In this document: positions 42,870 to 52,605 of the stretch, one piece after another
Layout of the letters: each line of letters opens with the position of its first letter
How positions within the stretch are numbered: the stretch's first letter is position 1
Position numbers and translations under genes: made by a program
Source: an uncultured Bacilli bacterium
GTDB taxonomy: Bacteria; Bacillota_I; Bacilli_A; RF39; UBA660
Direction: 5' to 3'
NCBI GenBank assembly: GCA_934168245.1
Contig: CAKPMY010000004.1
Span: 1 to 64,000 of the forward strand
Length of the DNA: 64,000 nucleotides
The notes under the pieces: generated by a model
Told to the model about the DNA's origin: nothing
The model's database searches: none
The model's input: only the letters and a program-made list of their open reading frames with translations

Positions 42870-42968
42870 TTTATGCTGGAGTGGGTCTTTATTGGCTTTT
42901 TTATTTGTGTGAGACTATACTTGGCTTTTTTGAACTTTTTGTATTGGAGGGAGATTTTACTTGCTTTT
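42870..42968. repeat. Three degenerate units of about 37-41 bases
   Basis: Each unit ends in ACTTGGCTTTTTT or a close variant (ATTGGCTTTTTT, ACTTGCTTTTTT) and starts with G-rich TGGAG. It lies between the deaminase terminator and the stop of the convergent cyclophilin. A similar T-rich style occurs at 16680-16810. Confidence 0.4.
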
Positions 42969-42969
42969 T

Positions 42970-43659
42970 TTACTCGCTTATCTTTTCAACGTCTGGGTAT
43001 TCCTTGCCTTTTAAGTCAATTAGTGCTTTTTTGATAATTAGGTTATTTTTTAGTTGACCAGTTTCTTGATTTAGAACTTGTTCGTTTTTTGTGATGCTTT
43101 CAATATTTGTCCAGCCGTCTATTACTTTTCCAAAGGCTGCGTATTGATCATCTAAGTAATCTGCTGTTCCTAACATTATAAAAAATTGGCTGCCAGCAGT
43201 GTCATTTGATATAGAAGTCCTAGCCATTGATATGACTCCTTTTTCGTGTTTTAGGTTATTTTCAAAGTCGTTTGCTGAAAATTCTCCTTTTATAGTGTAG
43301 CCTGGACCACCGGTTCCTGTTCCAGTTGGATCTCCACCTTGTAGGACAAAGCCTGGTACTAGACGGTGCATAGTGTTGTTATCATAGAAGCCAGATTTTG
43401 TTAGTGAAATGAAGTTTGCTACAGTATTTGGCGCAATTTCTGGATAAAGTTCGATTACGATTGCTCCATAGTTTTTTATGTACATAGCGACTACTGGATT
43501 TTCTGTTTCATATTGAGTAAGGTCCGCTTCATTTGACTCGGTATCAAAATTGATTCCAAGTAGATTCTCTTTTATTGTTTCAGTTTTATTGCTGGTACAT
43601 GCAGTTAGTAAGGTGCTGACTAGAATAAGTGTTAGCAAAATAAATATTTTCTTTTTCAT
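42970..43659 (-). CDS. Cyclophilin-type peptidyl-prolyl isomerase lipoprotein
   Basis: An extracellular PPIase: signal peptide with lipobox LLTAC (Cys21), then a cyclophilin domain with YPEIAPNTVANFISL, FYDNNTMHRLVPGFVLQGGDP and SMARTSISNDTAGSQFFI. It would catalyse proline isomerisation of exported proteins on the outer face of the membrane. The 229-residue gene is single. Confidence 0.92.
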   Translation of the reverse strand: MKKKIFILLTLILVSTLLTACTSNKTETIKENLLGINFDTESNEADLTQYETENPVVAMYIKNYGAIVIELYPEIAPNTVANFISLTKSGFYDNNTMHRLVPGFVLQGGDPTGTGTGGPGYTIKGEFSANDFENNLKHEKGVISMARTSISNDTAGSQFFIMLGTADYLDDQYAAFGKVIDGWTNIESITKNEQVLNQETGQLKNNLIIKKALIDLKGKEYPDVEKISE

Positions 43660-43786
43660 ATTATTATATTTACAATCTTTTAGGCAATGTGCTTGAAGAT
43701 TGTTCCTTTCTTTTTCTGTTATGTGAACTATTTTGTTAGTTAGTATTTTTGTGGTTTATTATATCTTTGTAGGTTATTATTTTTGA

Positions 43787-45187
43787 TTAGTTTTTGTTGC
43801 TTTTTAGTATTGCTTTTGCAGCGACTAGGCCTGTTGCGGCAGCGGTTACTATATTTCCGGCCTTGCCTGCCCCATCACCTATAAAATAGATATTATCATT
43901 TTGCAATTTGAAATTATTGTCTGTTTCTATTTCGTTACTGAAGAATTTTATTTCTGGACCGTATAATAGTGTGTCATCGTTGGCAACACCTGGTATTATT
44001 TTATCTAAAGTTTCTAAGCCTTCTAAAATATTAGTTATGATTCTATGTGGCATTACTAGGGCGAGATCACCGGCAACACAATCTTTTAAAGTTGGCTCTA
44101 TAAAGCCTTTGTTTAGACGATGCCATTCGCTTCTTCTGCCTTTTTTTAAATCTTTTAGAGACTGGATAATTGGCTTTCCGTCTCCTAGGACATTGGCAAT
44201 TTTAGCAATTGATTCACCATATAAACGAGTATTTGTTACTGGTTCTGTTAGATTTACTTTGGTTATAAAGGCAAAGTTTGTATTATTACTTTTTGTCTCT
44301 TTTAGGGCATGTCCATTTACACAGATGTAGCCATAATAGTTTTCTTTAGCCACAAAGCCACCTGGGTTTGTACAAAAGGTTCTTACCTCGTCACCATAGG
44401 TGTTTGTTTTTATAAAAATTGTTGGATCATAAATTATATTGGTAATTTCTTCCATTATTTCTTTGCGTACCTCTACTCTAACACCAATTTCTATGCTTTG
44501 AGACAGATATGGTATAGAGTGATGGTCTGAAAACTCTTGAATCCATTTTGCACCTGTTCTGCCTGGAGCGACTACTACTGTTGTTGCTGTTGCTATGTGG
44601 TCTTTTTTTTCAAGTGTATATATGACATTATGTTTTATTTCTGAGATAGTTTCTACATCTTTTACATCGGCTCTTTCAATTAGTTCTACACCATTTTCTT
44701 GAAGAAATTTACAAATTCCATCAATATAATCAGGTAGATGATCACTACCTAAATGTTTCTGCTTAATTATTAGTAGTTTTCCTCCGGCTACTGCAACTTT
44801 CTTTTTTATATCTTTAGCAAAATCTAGATTGCTTGGATATATTTCGGCATCCATATTAAACTTATTAAAAATTTGTTCAGTTTCATCAATTAGTGAATAG
44901 GCGGCACTTTCGCTCATGTATTTTGTGAGATCACTTTTTCCAAGTTTTGGTATGAAGTTGAGTTTTCCATCAGAAAACGTTCCTGCTCCACCATAGCCGG
45001 ATAAAATTGCACATGGATTGCAATTTTTACATGTTGTGCCAAATTTATTCATTGGACAAACTCTTTTTTTAGCAAACTGTCCTTTGTCTAAAATTAGTAT
45101 TTTTAAAGATGGGTTGTTTGTTATCAATTCGTAGGCTGTGAATAGTCCTGCTGGGCCGGCTCCTATTATAGCAACGTCGTATGTCAA
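43787..45187 (-). CDS. FAD-dependent oxidoreductase (COG2509 type)
   Basis: A flavoprotein of 466 residues with the FAD-binding IIGAGPAGLFTAYEL at the N-terminus, a Cys-rich segment (CPMNKFGTTCKNCNPC) and GGAGTFSDGKLNF, and the C-terminal IYFIGDGAGKAGNIVTAAATG. This set is typical of the uncharacterised FAD-dependent dehydrogenases of Firmicutes. The substrate is unknown. Confidence 0.85.
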   Translation of the reverse strand: MTYDVAIIGAGPAGLFTAYELITNNPSLKILILDKGQFAKKRVCPMNKFGTTCKNCNPCAILSGYGGAGTFSDGKLNFIPKLGKSDLTKYMSESAAYSLIDETEQIFNKFNMDAEIYPSNLDFAKDIKKKVAVAGGKLLIIKQKHLGSDHLPDYIDGICKFLQENGVELIERADVKDVETISEIKHNVIYTLEKKDHIATATTVVVAPGRTGAKWIQEFSDHHSIPYLSQSIEIGVRVEVRKEIMEEITNIIYDPTIFIKTNTYGDEVRTFCTNPGGFVAKENYYGYICVNGHALKETKSNNTNFAFITKVNLTEPVTNTRLYGESIAKIANVLGDGKPIIQSLKDLKKGRRSEWHRLNKGFIEPTLKDCVAGDLALVMPHRIITNILEGLETLDKIIPGVANDDTLLYGPEIKFFSNEIETDNNFKLQNDNIYFIGDGAGKAGNIVTAAATGLVAAKAILKSNKN

Positions 45188-45338
45188 TTTTTATCAATCC
45201 TTTCATGGTAAATTTTTATTTTTTATGGTGCTGTTTTATCTTTTAGTGAATTACAATGTTTACTATTACATTTTAACATATCTTTTATTTTTTTACTATT
45301 AGTAATAAATGTATGTTACAATATAATTGGTGATAGTA

Positions 45339-46256
45339 ATGACAAGAGAAGAATTGAATAAGGAAAAACAATTTGAAATTTTGAATGAAGAAAAGCGAAC
45401 AAGAAGAAAAAAAATTGTTATTTTCTGTGCTAAAATTTTATTTTTACTGATTGCTGTTGTTACAGTATTTTATCTTTTAAATACATATATTTTTACTAAA
45501 AATGTTGTGGTAAAAGAAGAAAGAATCGTAGATGAAAAACTTCCAGTTAACTTTTCTGGAATGAAAATAGTTCAGTTTTCTGACTTGCATTATGGATCAA
45601 CTATATTTATGAATGAAGTTAAAGAGTTAGTTAAAACTATTAATGTTAGAAATCCAGATGTCGTTGTTTTCACTGGTGATTTGATTGATTCGGACTATAA
45701 AATTTCATCGGAGGAGCGGGAAAAGTTAATTAAAAATTTGGCTAAGATTAAGGCAAGTATTGGGAAGTATGCTGTTATAGGTGATGAAGATAATAGTGAA
45801 TATGCTACCATAATTAAACAGGCTGACTTCACTGTTTTAAATAATTCTTATGATTTGATTTATGATGACGATAGTCTTCCTATTATAATCATGGGTGTTG
45901 GCAGTTTGATTGGTAAAGAATATAATATTGAAGAAGCATATAGTTATTTTAAAGATGCTAATAGCAATTCTGATTTATATAAAATTGTTATTTTTCATGA
46001 GCCCGATTTGGCTAGTTATATATTGGGTGAGCATGATGCAAATTTATTGTTGGCTGGTCATTCTCACAACGGAAATGTTGTTTTACCTTTTATTGGTGGA
46101 ATTGTTAGTTATGAAGGAGCGAGCAAATACTATGAGGAAAAATATGATATAAATGGCAGTAAGTTGTTCATATCTTCTGGTATTGGTACTAATGGAATTG
46201 GGATTAGATTGTTATGCCAACCAAGTATTAACTTTTTCAGATTGTCTAATGAATAA
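45339..46256 (+). CDS. Membrane-anchored metallophosphoesterase
   Basis: The 305-residue protein has one N-terminal membrane helix and an external calcineurin-like domain: FSDLHYGSTI, FTGDLIDSD, AGHSHNGNVVLP. The usual GNHE motif reads GDEDN here, so the metal site is slightly altered. This family includes YkuE-like enzymes. The ATG at 45339 follows GGTGAT; a TTG upstream is unlikely. Confidence 0.85.
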   Translation: MTREELNKEKQFEILNEEKRTRRKKIVIFCAKILFLLIAVVTVFYLLNTYIFTKNVVVKEERIVDEKLPVNFSGMKIVQFSDLHYGSTIFMNEVKELVKTINVRNPDVVVFTGDLIDSDYKISSEEREKLIKNLAKIKASIGKYAVIGDEDNSEYATIIKQADFTVLNNSYDLIYDDDSLPIIIMGVGSLIGKEYNIEEAYSYFKDANSNSDLYKIVIFHEPDLASYILGEHDANLLLAGHSHNGNVVLPFIGGIVSYEGASKYYEEKYDINGSKLFISSGIGTNGIGIRLLCQPSINFFRLSNE

Positions 46257-46368
46257 GAACTTTTTTAGTTTTAGAAATTAAGGTATGTTTTGGGGCAAGG
46301 TGGATTGTGTAGTTGGTGAAGTTTTTAGGCTGATGAGTTTTTGAAGTGAATTGTTTTTTACTGTGAAG

Positions 46369-47439
46369 TTATTTTGTAAAGATATTTTTAATTTTTTGAA
46401 AGAAGGATAACTTCTTTTTTTGTTCACTCTTATATATATCTACTGTGCCTATTTTAGTATTTTTTAAATATATTGTTATTTGTCCTACTTTTTCGGTATC
46501 TTTGTTATTGATGATTATTAATGTTTTTACTTGCTCTGTTTCTTTTTCAGTTAGTGGATATGAAAAAGATGATTTAATGTATAAATTTTCTTTAATATAA
46601 CTTTTTGAATTATTAAATTCTTTTTTATCAATAATTTTGTAATTTTTATATTTATTAAACATTTCTTCATATAATTCTTTGTGAGTGTTGTATTCGTCTC
46701 CATCATTTAAAGTGACTATTGTTAGATTTAAGTCGTCTTTTGTTGCTGTTGTTACAAGTGTTTTACCAGCGCTTGGTGTGTAACCGTTTTTTCCTCCGGT
46801 ACAAAATTCATAGTTGTTTAGTAGTTTGTTTCTATTGTACCATAGATATGTTTTTGTACCCGTTGATAACACATACTTTTTTGTCGCTACTATTTTTTGA
46901 TACACTTTATTTTGAGAGGCATATTTTGATAACAAGGCCATATCATAGGCAGTTGAATAGTTTTTTGTTTCTTCATCTAATCCGTGTGAATTAGCAAATA
47001 TACTATCTTTCATGCTTAATTCCTGAGCTTTTTTATTCATTAATTTTACAAAGTCTTTTTCGTTACCAGAGGTTGCAGTCGCTAAAGTTACAGCGGCATC
47101 GTTACCAGATCTTAATAACAAGCCATATAATAAATCTTCTATTCGCATTTTTTCGCCCACTTCAAGATAGATACTTGTTCCATACATTTTTAATATTTCA
47201 TTTCCCGCTGTGACTTTCTTATCAATATCATTATTTTCAATTGTTACGATTGCTGTTAAAATTTTGGTAGTTGAAGCAATTAATCTTTGCTCATGACTCC
47301 TGTTTTCATATAGTACTCTTCCACTGTCTGTGTCCATAACAATTGTTGGTTGTGTTATTTTTTTTAAGCCAGATACTTTAAGTGGTATAGCAAATATCGC
47401 TATTAGTAATAGAATTAAAATGTTTTTAGTTTTTTTCAA
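46369..47439 (-). CDS. D-alanyl-D-alanine carboxypeptidase, DacF/PBP5 type
   Basis: Low-molecular-weight penicillin-binding protein that trims stem peptides. Signal/anchor region, the SxxK motif ASTTKILTA, SGN in RSGNDAAV and the third motif GGKNGYTPSAGKT. That last motif has KNG where KTG is usual. The C-terminal part has a beta domain. The likely start is TTG at 47439, because the GTG at 47448 lies inside the GGTGAT binding site. Confidence 0.88.
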   Translation of the reverse strand: MKKTKNILILLLIAIFAIPLKVSGLKKITQPTIVMDTDSGRVLYENRSHEQRLIASTTKILTAIVTIENNDIDKKVTAGNEILKMYGTSIYLEVGEKMRIEDLLYGLLLRSGNDAAVTLATATSGNEKDFVKLMNKKAQELSMKDSIFANSHGLDEETKNYSTAYDMALLSKYASQNKVYQKIVATKKYVLSTGTKTYLWYNRNKLLNNYEFCTGGKNGYTPSAGKTLVTTATKDDLNLTIVTLNDGDEYNTHKELYEEMFNKYKNYKIIDKKEFNNSKSYIKENLYIKSSFSYPLTEKETEQVKTLIIINNKDTEKVGQITIYLKNTKIGTVDIYKSEQKKKLSFFQKIKNIFTK

Positions 47440-47555
47440 GAAAATCACCTATATATCACCTATATAATTATATGAATTTTAACTGACAAATTACCTTTTT
47501 TATTTTTTTACGGAAAAAATATTTTTTTGTCTAATAATATATATGAGGTGATAAT

Positions 47556-48308
47556 ATGAACAACAATATTGAAGATAAAATTATTTTACTAAAAAGAGAG
47601 TTTGAGATAATCAAAGAAAAAGGCTGGATCAAATCTTCTAGTAATGGACGAGGCAATATAGGTATGACTTTTGAAAGAGAACTTGGACTTACACCAAATC
47701 AATTTGAAATTCCTGATTTTGATGGGATCGAAATTAAGACTAAGCAGGATGAAACAACTCCATTTTTAACATTGTTTAGTGCCACTTTTGATGGTACATA
47801 TTTATTTGAAATGAGGAGAGTTGCGGAAATGTATGGTGAATATGATAGGTCTTTTAAGAATAAAAAAATACTTTACTGCTCTGTTAATAGTTTGAATTTT
47901 ACCAGGCTTACGTCCGGGGTAAAAATGAGGATTAATGTATGCTTCGAAGAGAAGAAAGTTTATTTGCTTATATACGACAATTTTGGCAATTTAATTGATA
48001 GACAAAGTTATTGGTCATTTGAGTTGCTTAAAGGAAAACTTGAACGAAAACTTAGCTACTTGGCTTTAGTTTCGGCAAAACGATCAGTTGCAGGAGAAAG
48101 AGAATTCTTTTATTATTATGATATTAAATTTATGAGACTTAAATCTTTTTCGGAATTTTTAAGGCTACTTGACTTGGGAAAAATTTCCATTTATTTTAAG
48201 TATGGTGTATATCGTTCAGGAACCAAGGTAGGAAAAAGTTGCGACCATGGTACTAGTTTTGATATTCGAAGAGATGATTTAAAAAGATTATTTGATTATA
48301 TTTATTAA
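47556..48308 (+). CDS. MvaI/BcnI-type restriction endonuclease, solitary
   Basis: The 250-residue protein resembles MvaI/BcnI nucleases, which cut CC(W/S)GG-like sites as monomers: RGNIGMTFERELG, then PDFDGIEIKTK with the catalytic E-x-K, and the C-terminal GTSFDIRRDDLKRLF. Unlike a normal restriction gene it has no methyltransferase nearby. Its stop codon sits right at the edge of an ISL3 remnant, so a partner gene may have been lost downstream. The ATG follows GAGGTGAT. Confidence 0.85.
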   Translation: MNNNIEDKIILLKREFEIIKEKGWIKSSSNGRGNIGMTFERELGLTPNQFEIPDFDGIEIKTKQDETTPFLTLFSATFDGTYLFEMRRVAEMYGEYDRSFKNKKILYCSVNSLNFTRLTSGVKMRINVCFEEKKVYLLIYDNFGNLIDRQSYWSFELLKGKLERKLSYLALVSAKRSVAGEREFFYYYDIKFMRLKSFSEFLRLLDLGKISIYFKYGVYRSGTKVGKSCDHGTSFDIRRDDLKRLFDYIY

Positions 48309-49425
48309 AATACCAAAAGTATCTAACTGTAGAACTAGAATGATACTTCATAAACAAAGATTTTACTGTAAAAATTGTAATAACACTTTCATTGCTGAAA
48401 CTAATTTGGTAAATAAAAACAAAAATATTTCTAATAACTCTGAACTCCAAATAAGAATGGAACTAATGCAAAAACAATCAGAAAAAGATATTGCTAATAG
48501 AATGGATGTTTCTGTTTCAAAAGTTGATAGAATTATGAACGAAATATCTTCTCATTCTGTTCTAAGACATTCTAAACTCCCTATAAATATGAATTGGGAT
48601 GAGTTTAAAGCCACTAATGATACAAAAGGTAAAATGGCCTTTATCATCGTAGACAATACATCTGGAAATATTTTTGACATTCAAAACTCTAGAAAATCAC
48701 GTGACTTAGAAAAATATTTTAAGAGATATCCAAGATATGAAAGAAATAAAGTTAAATTAATATCTACAGATATCTTTTCTGGATATATTAAAATTGCTGA
48801 AAAACTATTTAGAAATGCCGATATTGTTATTGACAGATTTCATATTGTTACACAAGTATATGTTGCTTTAAATAAGACAAGAATAAGCCTATGTCATAAA
48901 TCAAATCCAAATTATAATAAACTAAAAGATTATTGGAAATTATTATTAAAAAATGAGAATGAATTATCAGAAAAAAAAACAGTATTCAAATCATTTCAAA
49001 AAATATGTATCTCAAAGAGAAATAGTTACTTATTTAATTAACACAGACAAAACATTGAAAGCCACATACGAATGTTATCAAGGTATAATAAACTCATTAA
49101 AAGAACGAGATTTTAATAAATTTAAGAAAATTATAAAAAATAAAAATAATAATGTTTCAGACAAAATGAAAAGAGCCTTAGAATTATATAATGAAAATAC
49201 TAAATATATTGAAAACTCATTTAAATATGAAATTAATAATGGAGTTATTGAAGGAACAAATAATTTAATTAAAACATTGAAAAGATTTGCTTTTGGTTAT
49301 AGAAAATATGAACACTTTATCTCAAGAATATTCTTAATTAAAGGCATAATAAAAGAATGACTTACGTCACCCTCTTATATTTTATCAAAGTCCTTCACCA
49401 ACACTATTTGACAAAGAACCCTTTT
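48309..49425 (+). mobile_element. Truncated ISL3-family insertion sequence
   Basis: The remnant keeps most of a transposase and its right end, where AACACTATTTGACAAAGAACCC (49398-49419) matches an ISL3-type terminal repeat. The left end and the first part of the transposase are missing; the remnant begins at the nuclease stop codon. Confidence 0.75.
48310..49360 (+). pseudogene. ISL3-family transposase, 5'-truncated and frameshifted
   Basis: Two overlapping frames together give most of a DDE transposase of the ISL3 family. The first has a partial zinc-binding N-terminus (KQRFYCKNCNNTF), a helix-turn-helix (SEKDIANRMDVSVSKVDRIM) and the first catalytic part (IIVDNTSGNIFDIQNSRKSR; IVIDRFHIVTQVY). 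The frame shifts within a nine-A run near 48968; the second continues with NNGVIEGTNNLIKTLKRFAFGY holding the catalytic Glu. The N-terminal tens of residues are missing. It cannot be active without recoding. Confidence 0.85.
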
Positions 49426-49541
49426 TATTGCGAGTTATCTTTTTTTCCTTGATTATTGCTCTATCAAGTGCATTTCATTAATCTATGTGATTGCTTTTAT
49501 ATGGTATGCCTAACTTAGTGATGAGTTTAGTTTAATTGCTT
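49361..49541. other. Spacer with IS right end
   Basis: The first 65 bases are the end of the ISL3 remnant. The rest (49426-49541) is AT-rich with no gene or clear signal. Confidence 0.5.
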
Positions 49542-50807
49542 TCATTTTCGCTTTATTTTTTCTTTTAAATGTGATAGTAACTTAATTGTGTTATACAATG
49601 GTTTGTCTACAGGAAGTATAAATTCCCCTAATAATTCCATTACATGTCCACCAAAGCCACGCTTAAATTGGTAAATTCCATATTGACTATCATTTTTATC
49701 AAGTGTATTGTTTATGGCATAAAAATTATATCTACTATATTTGTTTTTAATTGCATACTTTATCATTTCGTAGTGAATGGTGTAAAAGCACTGATACTCT
49801 TTAAATTCTTCGTAGCATCCTCCAAAAAGTGAGGCTACTTCATTACCATATAATATATATAAAATTCCACCTAGAGTTATTTTTTTTCCGTATTTACTTT
49901 CTAATTCGGCTAACTCCCGATTTTTTTTGGCTATTTTCTCTAGAGCAATCGCTTCTTCTTGTTCTTTTACCTTTGCCTTTTTTTCGTTACATTTTCCTGC
50001 TTTTCTCTTTTCTTCTCGATCTTCTTTTGCTGATTCTATTTCTTTTAGTTCTGCGTTTAAATTTTTTCTAGCAAGTTGAATGTCCAACTCAGCAAAAACT
50101 AGTTCTATCATATTGTCTTTGATTAACTCATTGTACATATTTTGGTAAAATTCTAGACCTCGGTCGTTGAAATTTCTTCGCTGGCTGGTTTTATTCATTA
50201 TGTCTTCAAATAATTCAACATCATTACTATCTCCTACTCTTATCGTCACTCCTTGCTTTTCATTTTTTCTTATCATTTGTCTTGTTTTTGAATCCATATC
50301 TGCCATCACACTATCAAGATTATCAGTTAAATCAATTACATACATGAATTTTGCTTGTACTGTGTCTGACATTTTGCATGCTTTGACTTCTTTGAAGCCT
50401 AGTTTTTTTAGTTTTGACGATATTATAGTATTATCGAATTCGCCAGTTGGATTTCCATCTTTATCAAGTGATAATGCTTCAATATATGGATCAATTCTTA
50501 GAAAGTAGCCATCATTTTCTTTGACATATTTTTTTAAAGCAGCAACAAAATAATTTAGTAATTTTTCATCATTATAGTCTAATTGTGGGCCTCGAAGTGT
50601 GTAAAACTCTTTTTTTAGATGTCTTTTCTTTGAAAGTAACAGTGTTGCTGCTAAAACTTTTTTATTTTCTTTTATTCCTACATATTCCGCCATCCACCCT
50701 TGTTTTTTTCTAAATTCGGCAATATTTGTACTTTGAAGATAGCATTTATTTTTGTATTTTTTTGAGAAGTCTTTAAATTCTTTTTCTGTTAATTGTACAA
50801 ATTGCAT
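49542..50807 (-). CDS. FemAB-type peptidoglycan bridge aminoacyltransferase (second of pair)
   Basis: Fem proteins transfer amino acids from tRNA to lipid II stem peptides on the inner membrane face. The 421-residue product has two GNAT-like halves with CYLQSTNIAEFRKKQGW at the N-terminus and the coiled-coil insert (about 240-320, charged Lys/Glu) typical of FemA/FemX. The C-terminal half ends in GIYQFKRGFGGHV. It is third in an operon with a lipid flippase and another Fem. Confidence 0.9.
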   Translation of the reverse strand: MQFVQLTEKEFKDFSKKYKNKCYLQSTNIAEFRKKQGWMAEYVGIKENKKVLAATLLLSKKRHLKKEFYTLRGPQLDYNDEKLLNYFVAALKKYVKENDGYFLRIDPYIEALSLDKDGNPTGEFDNTIISSKLKKLGFKEVKACKMSDTVQAKFMYVIDLTDNLDSVMADMDSKTRQMIRKNEKQGVTIRVGDSNDVELFEDIMNKTSQRRNFNDRGLEFYQNMYNELIKDNMIELVFAELDIQLARKNLNAELKEIESAKEDREEKRKAGKCNEKKAKVKEQEEAIALEKIAKKNRELAELESKYGKKITLGGILYILYGNEVASLFGGCYEEFKEYQCFYTIHYEMIKYAIKNKYSRYNFYAINNTLDKNDSQYGIYQFKRGFGGHVMELLGEFILPVDKPLYNTIKLLSHLKEKIKRK

Positions 50808-50869
50808 ATTTTCACCATCCTTAGTGTATATTCATTTTTATAATTTGCTTTATTGCTGTACTTTATTCT

Positions 50870-52531
50870 CTACATCTTGTTTTGTTTTTTTCTTTTGAAA
50901 AGTTTATTTATGAATTCTTTGAATGTGCATTCAAATATACTTTCAAATATGTGCATTTTCGATGTTAAAATAAAGTATATAGTTCCGCCAAATATGGCAT
51001 ATATGGTTACTACTATTAGTGAGTATACCTTTCCACCTGATAGTGGAATAAATACCTTTAGTAAAAATAGTAGAGATACCATTAACAAACTTGAAAATAA
51101 TATTTTTAGTAGTTTTTCTCTTGTGCTTTTGAAAGAAACATTTAGGTTCTTTTTGATATCAATAATGCTAATTATAATTGAAGTTATGTACGCTATTATC
51201 GTTGCTGTTATTGAACCATAATATGCTGGGATGACTTTTGTTTTAGAAAATATAATTATTAATGGTACAGTCAAGCATAATTTTGCTATCAAACCTAAAA
51301 TTATTGCTTTATTTGCTGCTTTATGATGACCCACTGATTGTAATATTGTATGTATGTTTAGAAATAAAGAATAAAATAACGCTGTAAAAATACTATATGA
51401 AAATACTTTTACTCCTAGAGTACTTTTTCCATAAAACAAATACCATACTGGTTCTGCTAAGAATGAAAGACCTATTACCATCGGTAATACAAAATATAAG
51501 ACCATTTGGATTGTTTTGTTTATTTTTTTATCGACTTCTTTATAGTCCTTTTTAACATAATCACTGGTTATATTAGGTAAAACCGCTACAACCACACCCG
51601 CTGCTATTGAGGTTACTATACTATTTAATTTCGCGCCCCATGTTGATATTATTGATAATACCATTTCAGCATCTTGAATTGCTAAATGACCATATTTCAT
51701 TAATGGTTTTACAATACTTAACATGTCGATTGTGTTGTATAGTGAAACGGCAATTGAGACGATTATAAAAGGTACCGTATATTCTAAAAGTTTTTTTACT
51801 AAATATTTATTTGTTATTTTCTTTTCTTCTGCTTTAGGCGAATATACTTTTTCCTCTTTAAATTGTTTTTTCATTTTCAATTCTAGGTATATTAATGCGG
51901 CGATTCCACCAGCAGTTGCCCCAAATATTGCTACACCTACTGCTTCTTTTGTACCAAATAACTTTACTGCTATGTAACTTCCAAAAATAATTATTATTAC
52001 TCTTACTAATTGTTCTATTACTTGGCTTATTGACGATGGTGTTATATATTTGTGTCCTTGTAAATATCCTCTTACACCACTTAACATTGTTACAAATAAG
52101 ATAGCACTTGATGATATTCTTAATACATAGGTTATATCTTCTACTGTATTACCACCAGTTACGTCACCAATAATTGTATTAGCAATTGTTGGTGCAAGTA
52201 GCAATAGTGCAATAGTTGACAGTATTGACATGATAAATATTATTTTTAGTGCAAGCCTATATGCCCTTTTCTTTGTTTCTTCATACCCTAGGGCATGATA
52301 TTCACTGACTATCTTGCTTATGGCCAGCGGAATGCCTACTGTTGAAAAGTTTAAAAATAACATGTACATATTATAGGCATAACTATATAACGCACGACCA
52401 TTTGTCCCAATAATTGCATGAAATGGTATAACGTATATGATTCCCAAAATTTTACTAAAAACAATACAGAAGGTGGCCATAATTGCACCCTTTAAAAATG
52501 AATCCTTTTTCAATATTTCACCTACATTCAT
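50870..52531 (-). CDS. SpoVB/MurJ-like lipid flippase
   Basis: Polysaccharide transporter family (MATE/PST superfamily), 553 residues and about 14 membrane helices. Members such as MurJ/YtgP or SpoVB move lipid II or related glycans to the outer face. Landmarks are FLKGAIMATFCIVFSKILGIIY at the start and GIPLAISKIVSEYHALG. It lies between two Fem transferases, so lipid II carrying bridge amino acids is the likely cargo. Confidence 0.88.
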   Translation of the reverse strand: MNVGEILKKDSFLKGAIMATFCIVFSKILGIIYVIPFHAIIGTNGRALYSYAYNMYMLFLNFSTVGIPLAISKIVSEYHALGYEETKKRAYRLALKIIFIMSILSTIALLLLAPTIANTIIGDVTGGNTVEDITYVLRISSSAILFVTMLSGVRGYLQGHKYITPSSISQVIEQLVRVIIIIFGSYIAVKLFGTKEAVGVAIFGATAGGIAALIYLELKMKKQFKEEKVYSPKAEEKKITNKYLVKKLLEYTVPFIIVSIAVSLYNTIDMLSIVKPLMKYGHLAIQDAEMVLSIISTWGAKLNSIVTSIAAGVVVAVLPNITSDYVKKDYKEVDKKINKTIQMVLYFVLPMVIGLSFLAEPVWYLFYGKSTLGVKVFSYSIFTALFYSLFLNIHTILQSVGHHKAANKAIILGLIAKLCLTVPLIIIFSKTKVIPAYYGSITATIIAYITSIIISIIDIKKNLNVSFKSTREKLLKILFSSLLMVSLLFLLKVFIPLSGGKVYSLIVVTIYAIFGGTIYFILTSKMHIFESIFECTFKEFINKLFKRKKQNKM

Positions 52532-52605
52532 CCGATATTATACTTTTTTGATATTATTTTGTATTTTTTTACTTAGAATTATTATTAGTGATGTTTTTTT
52601 ATTAT

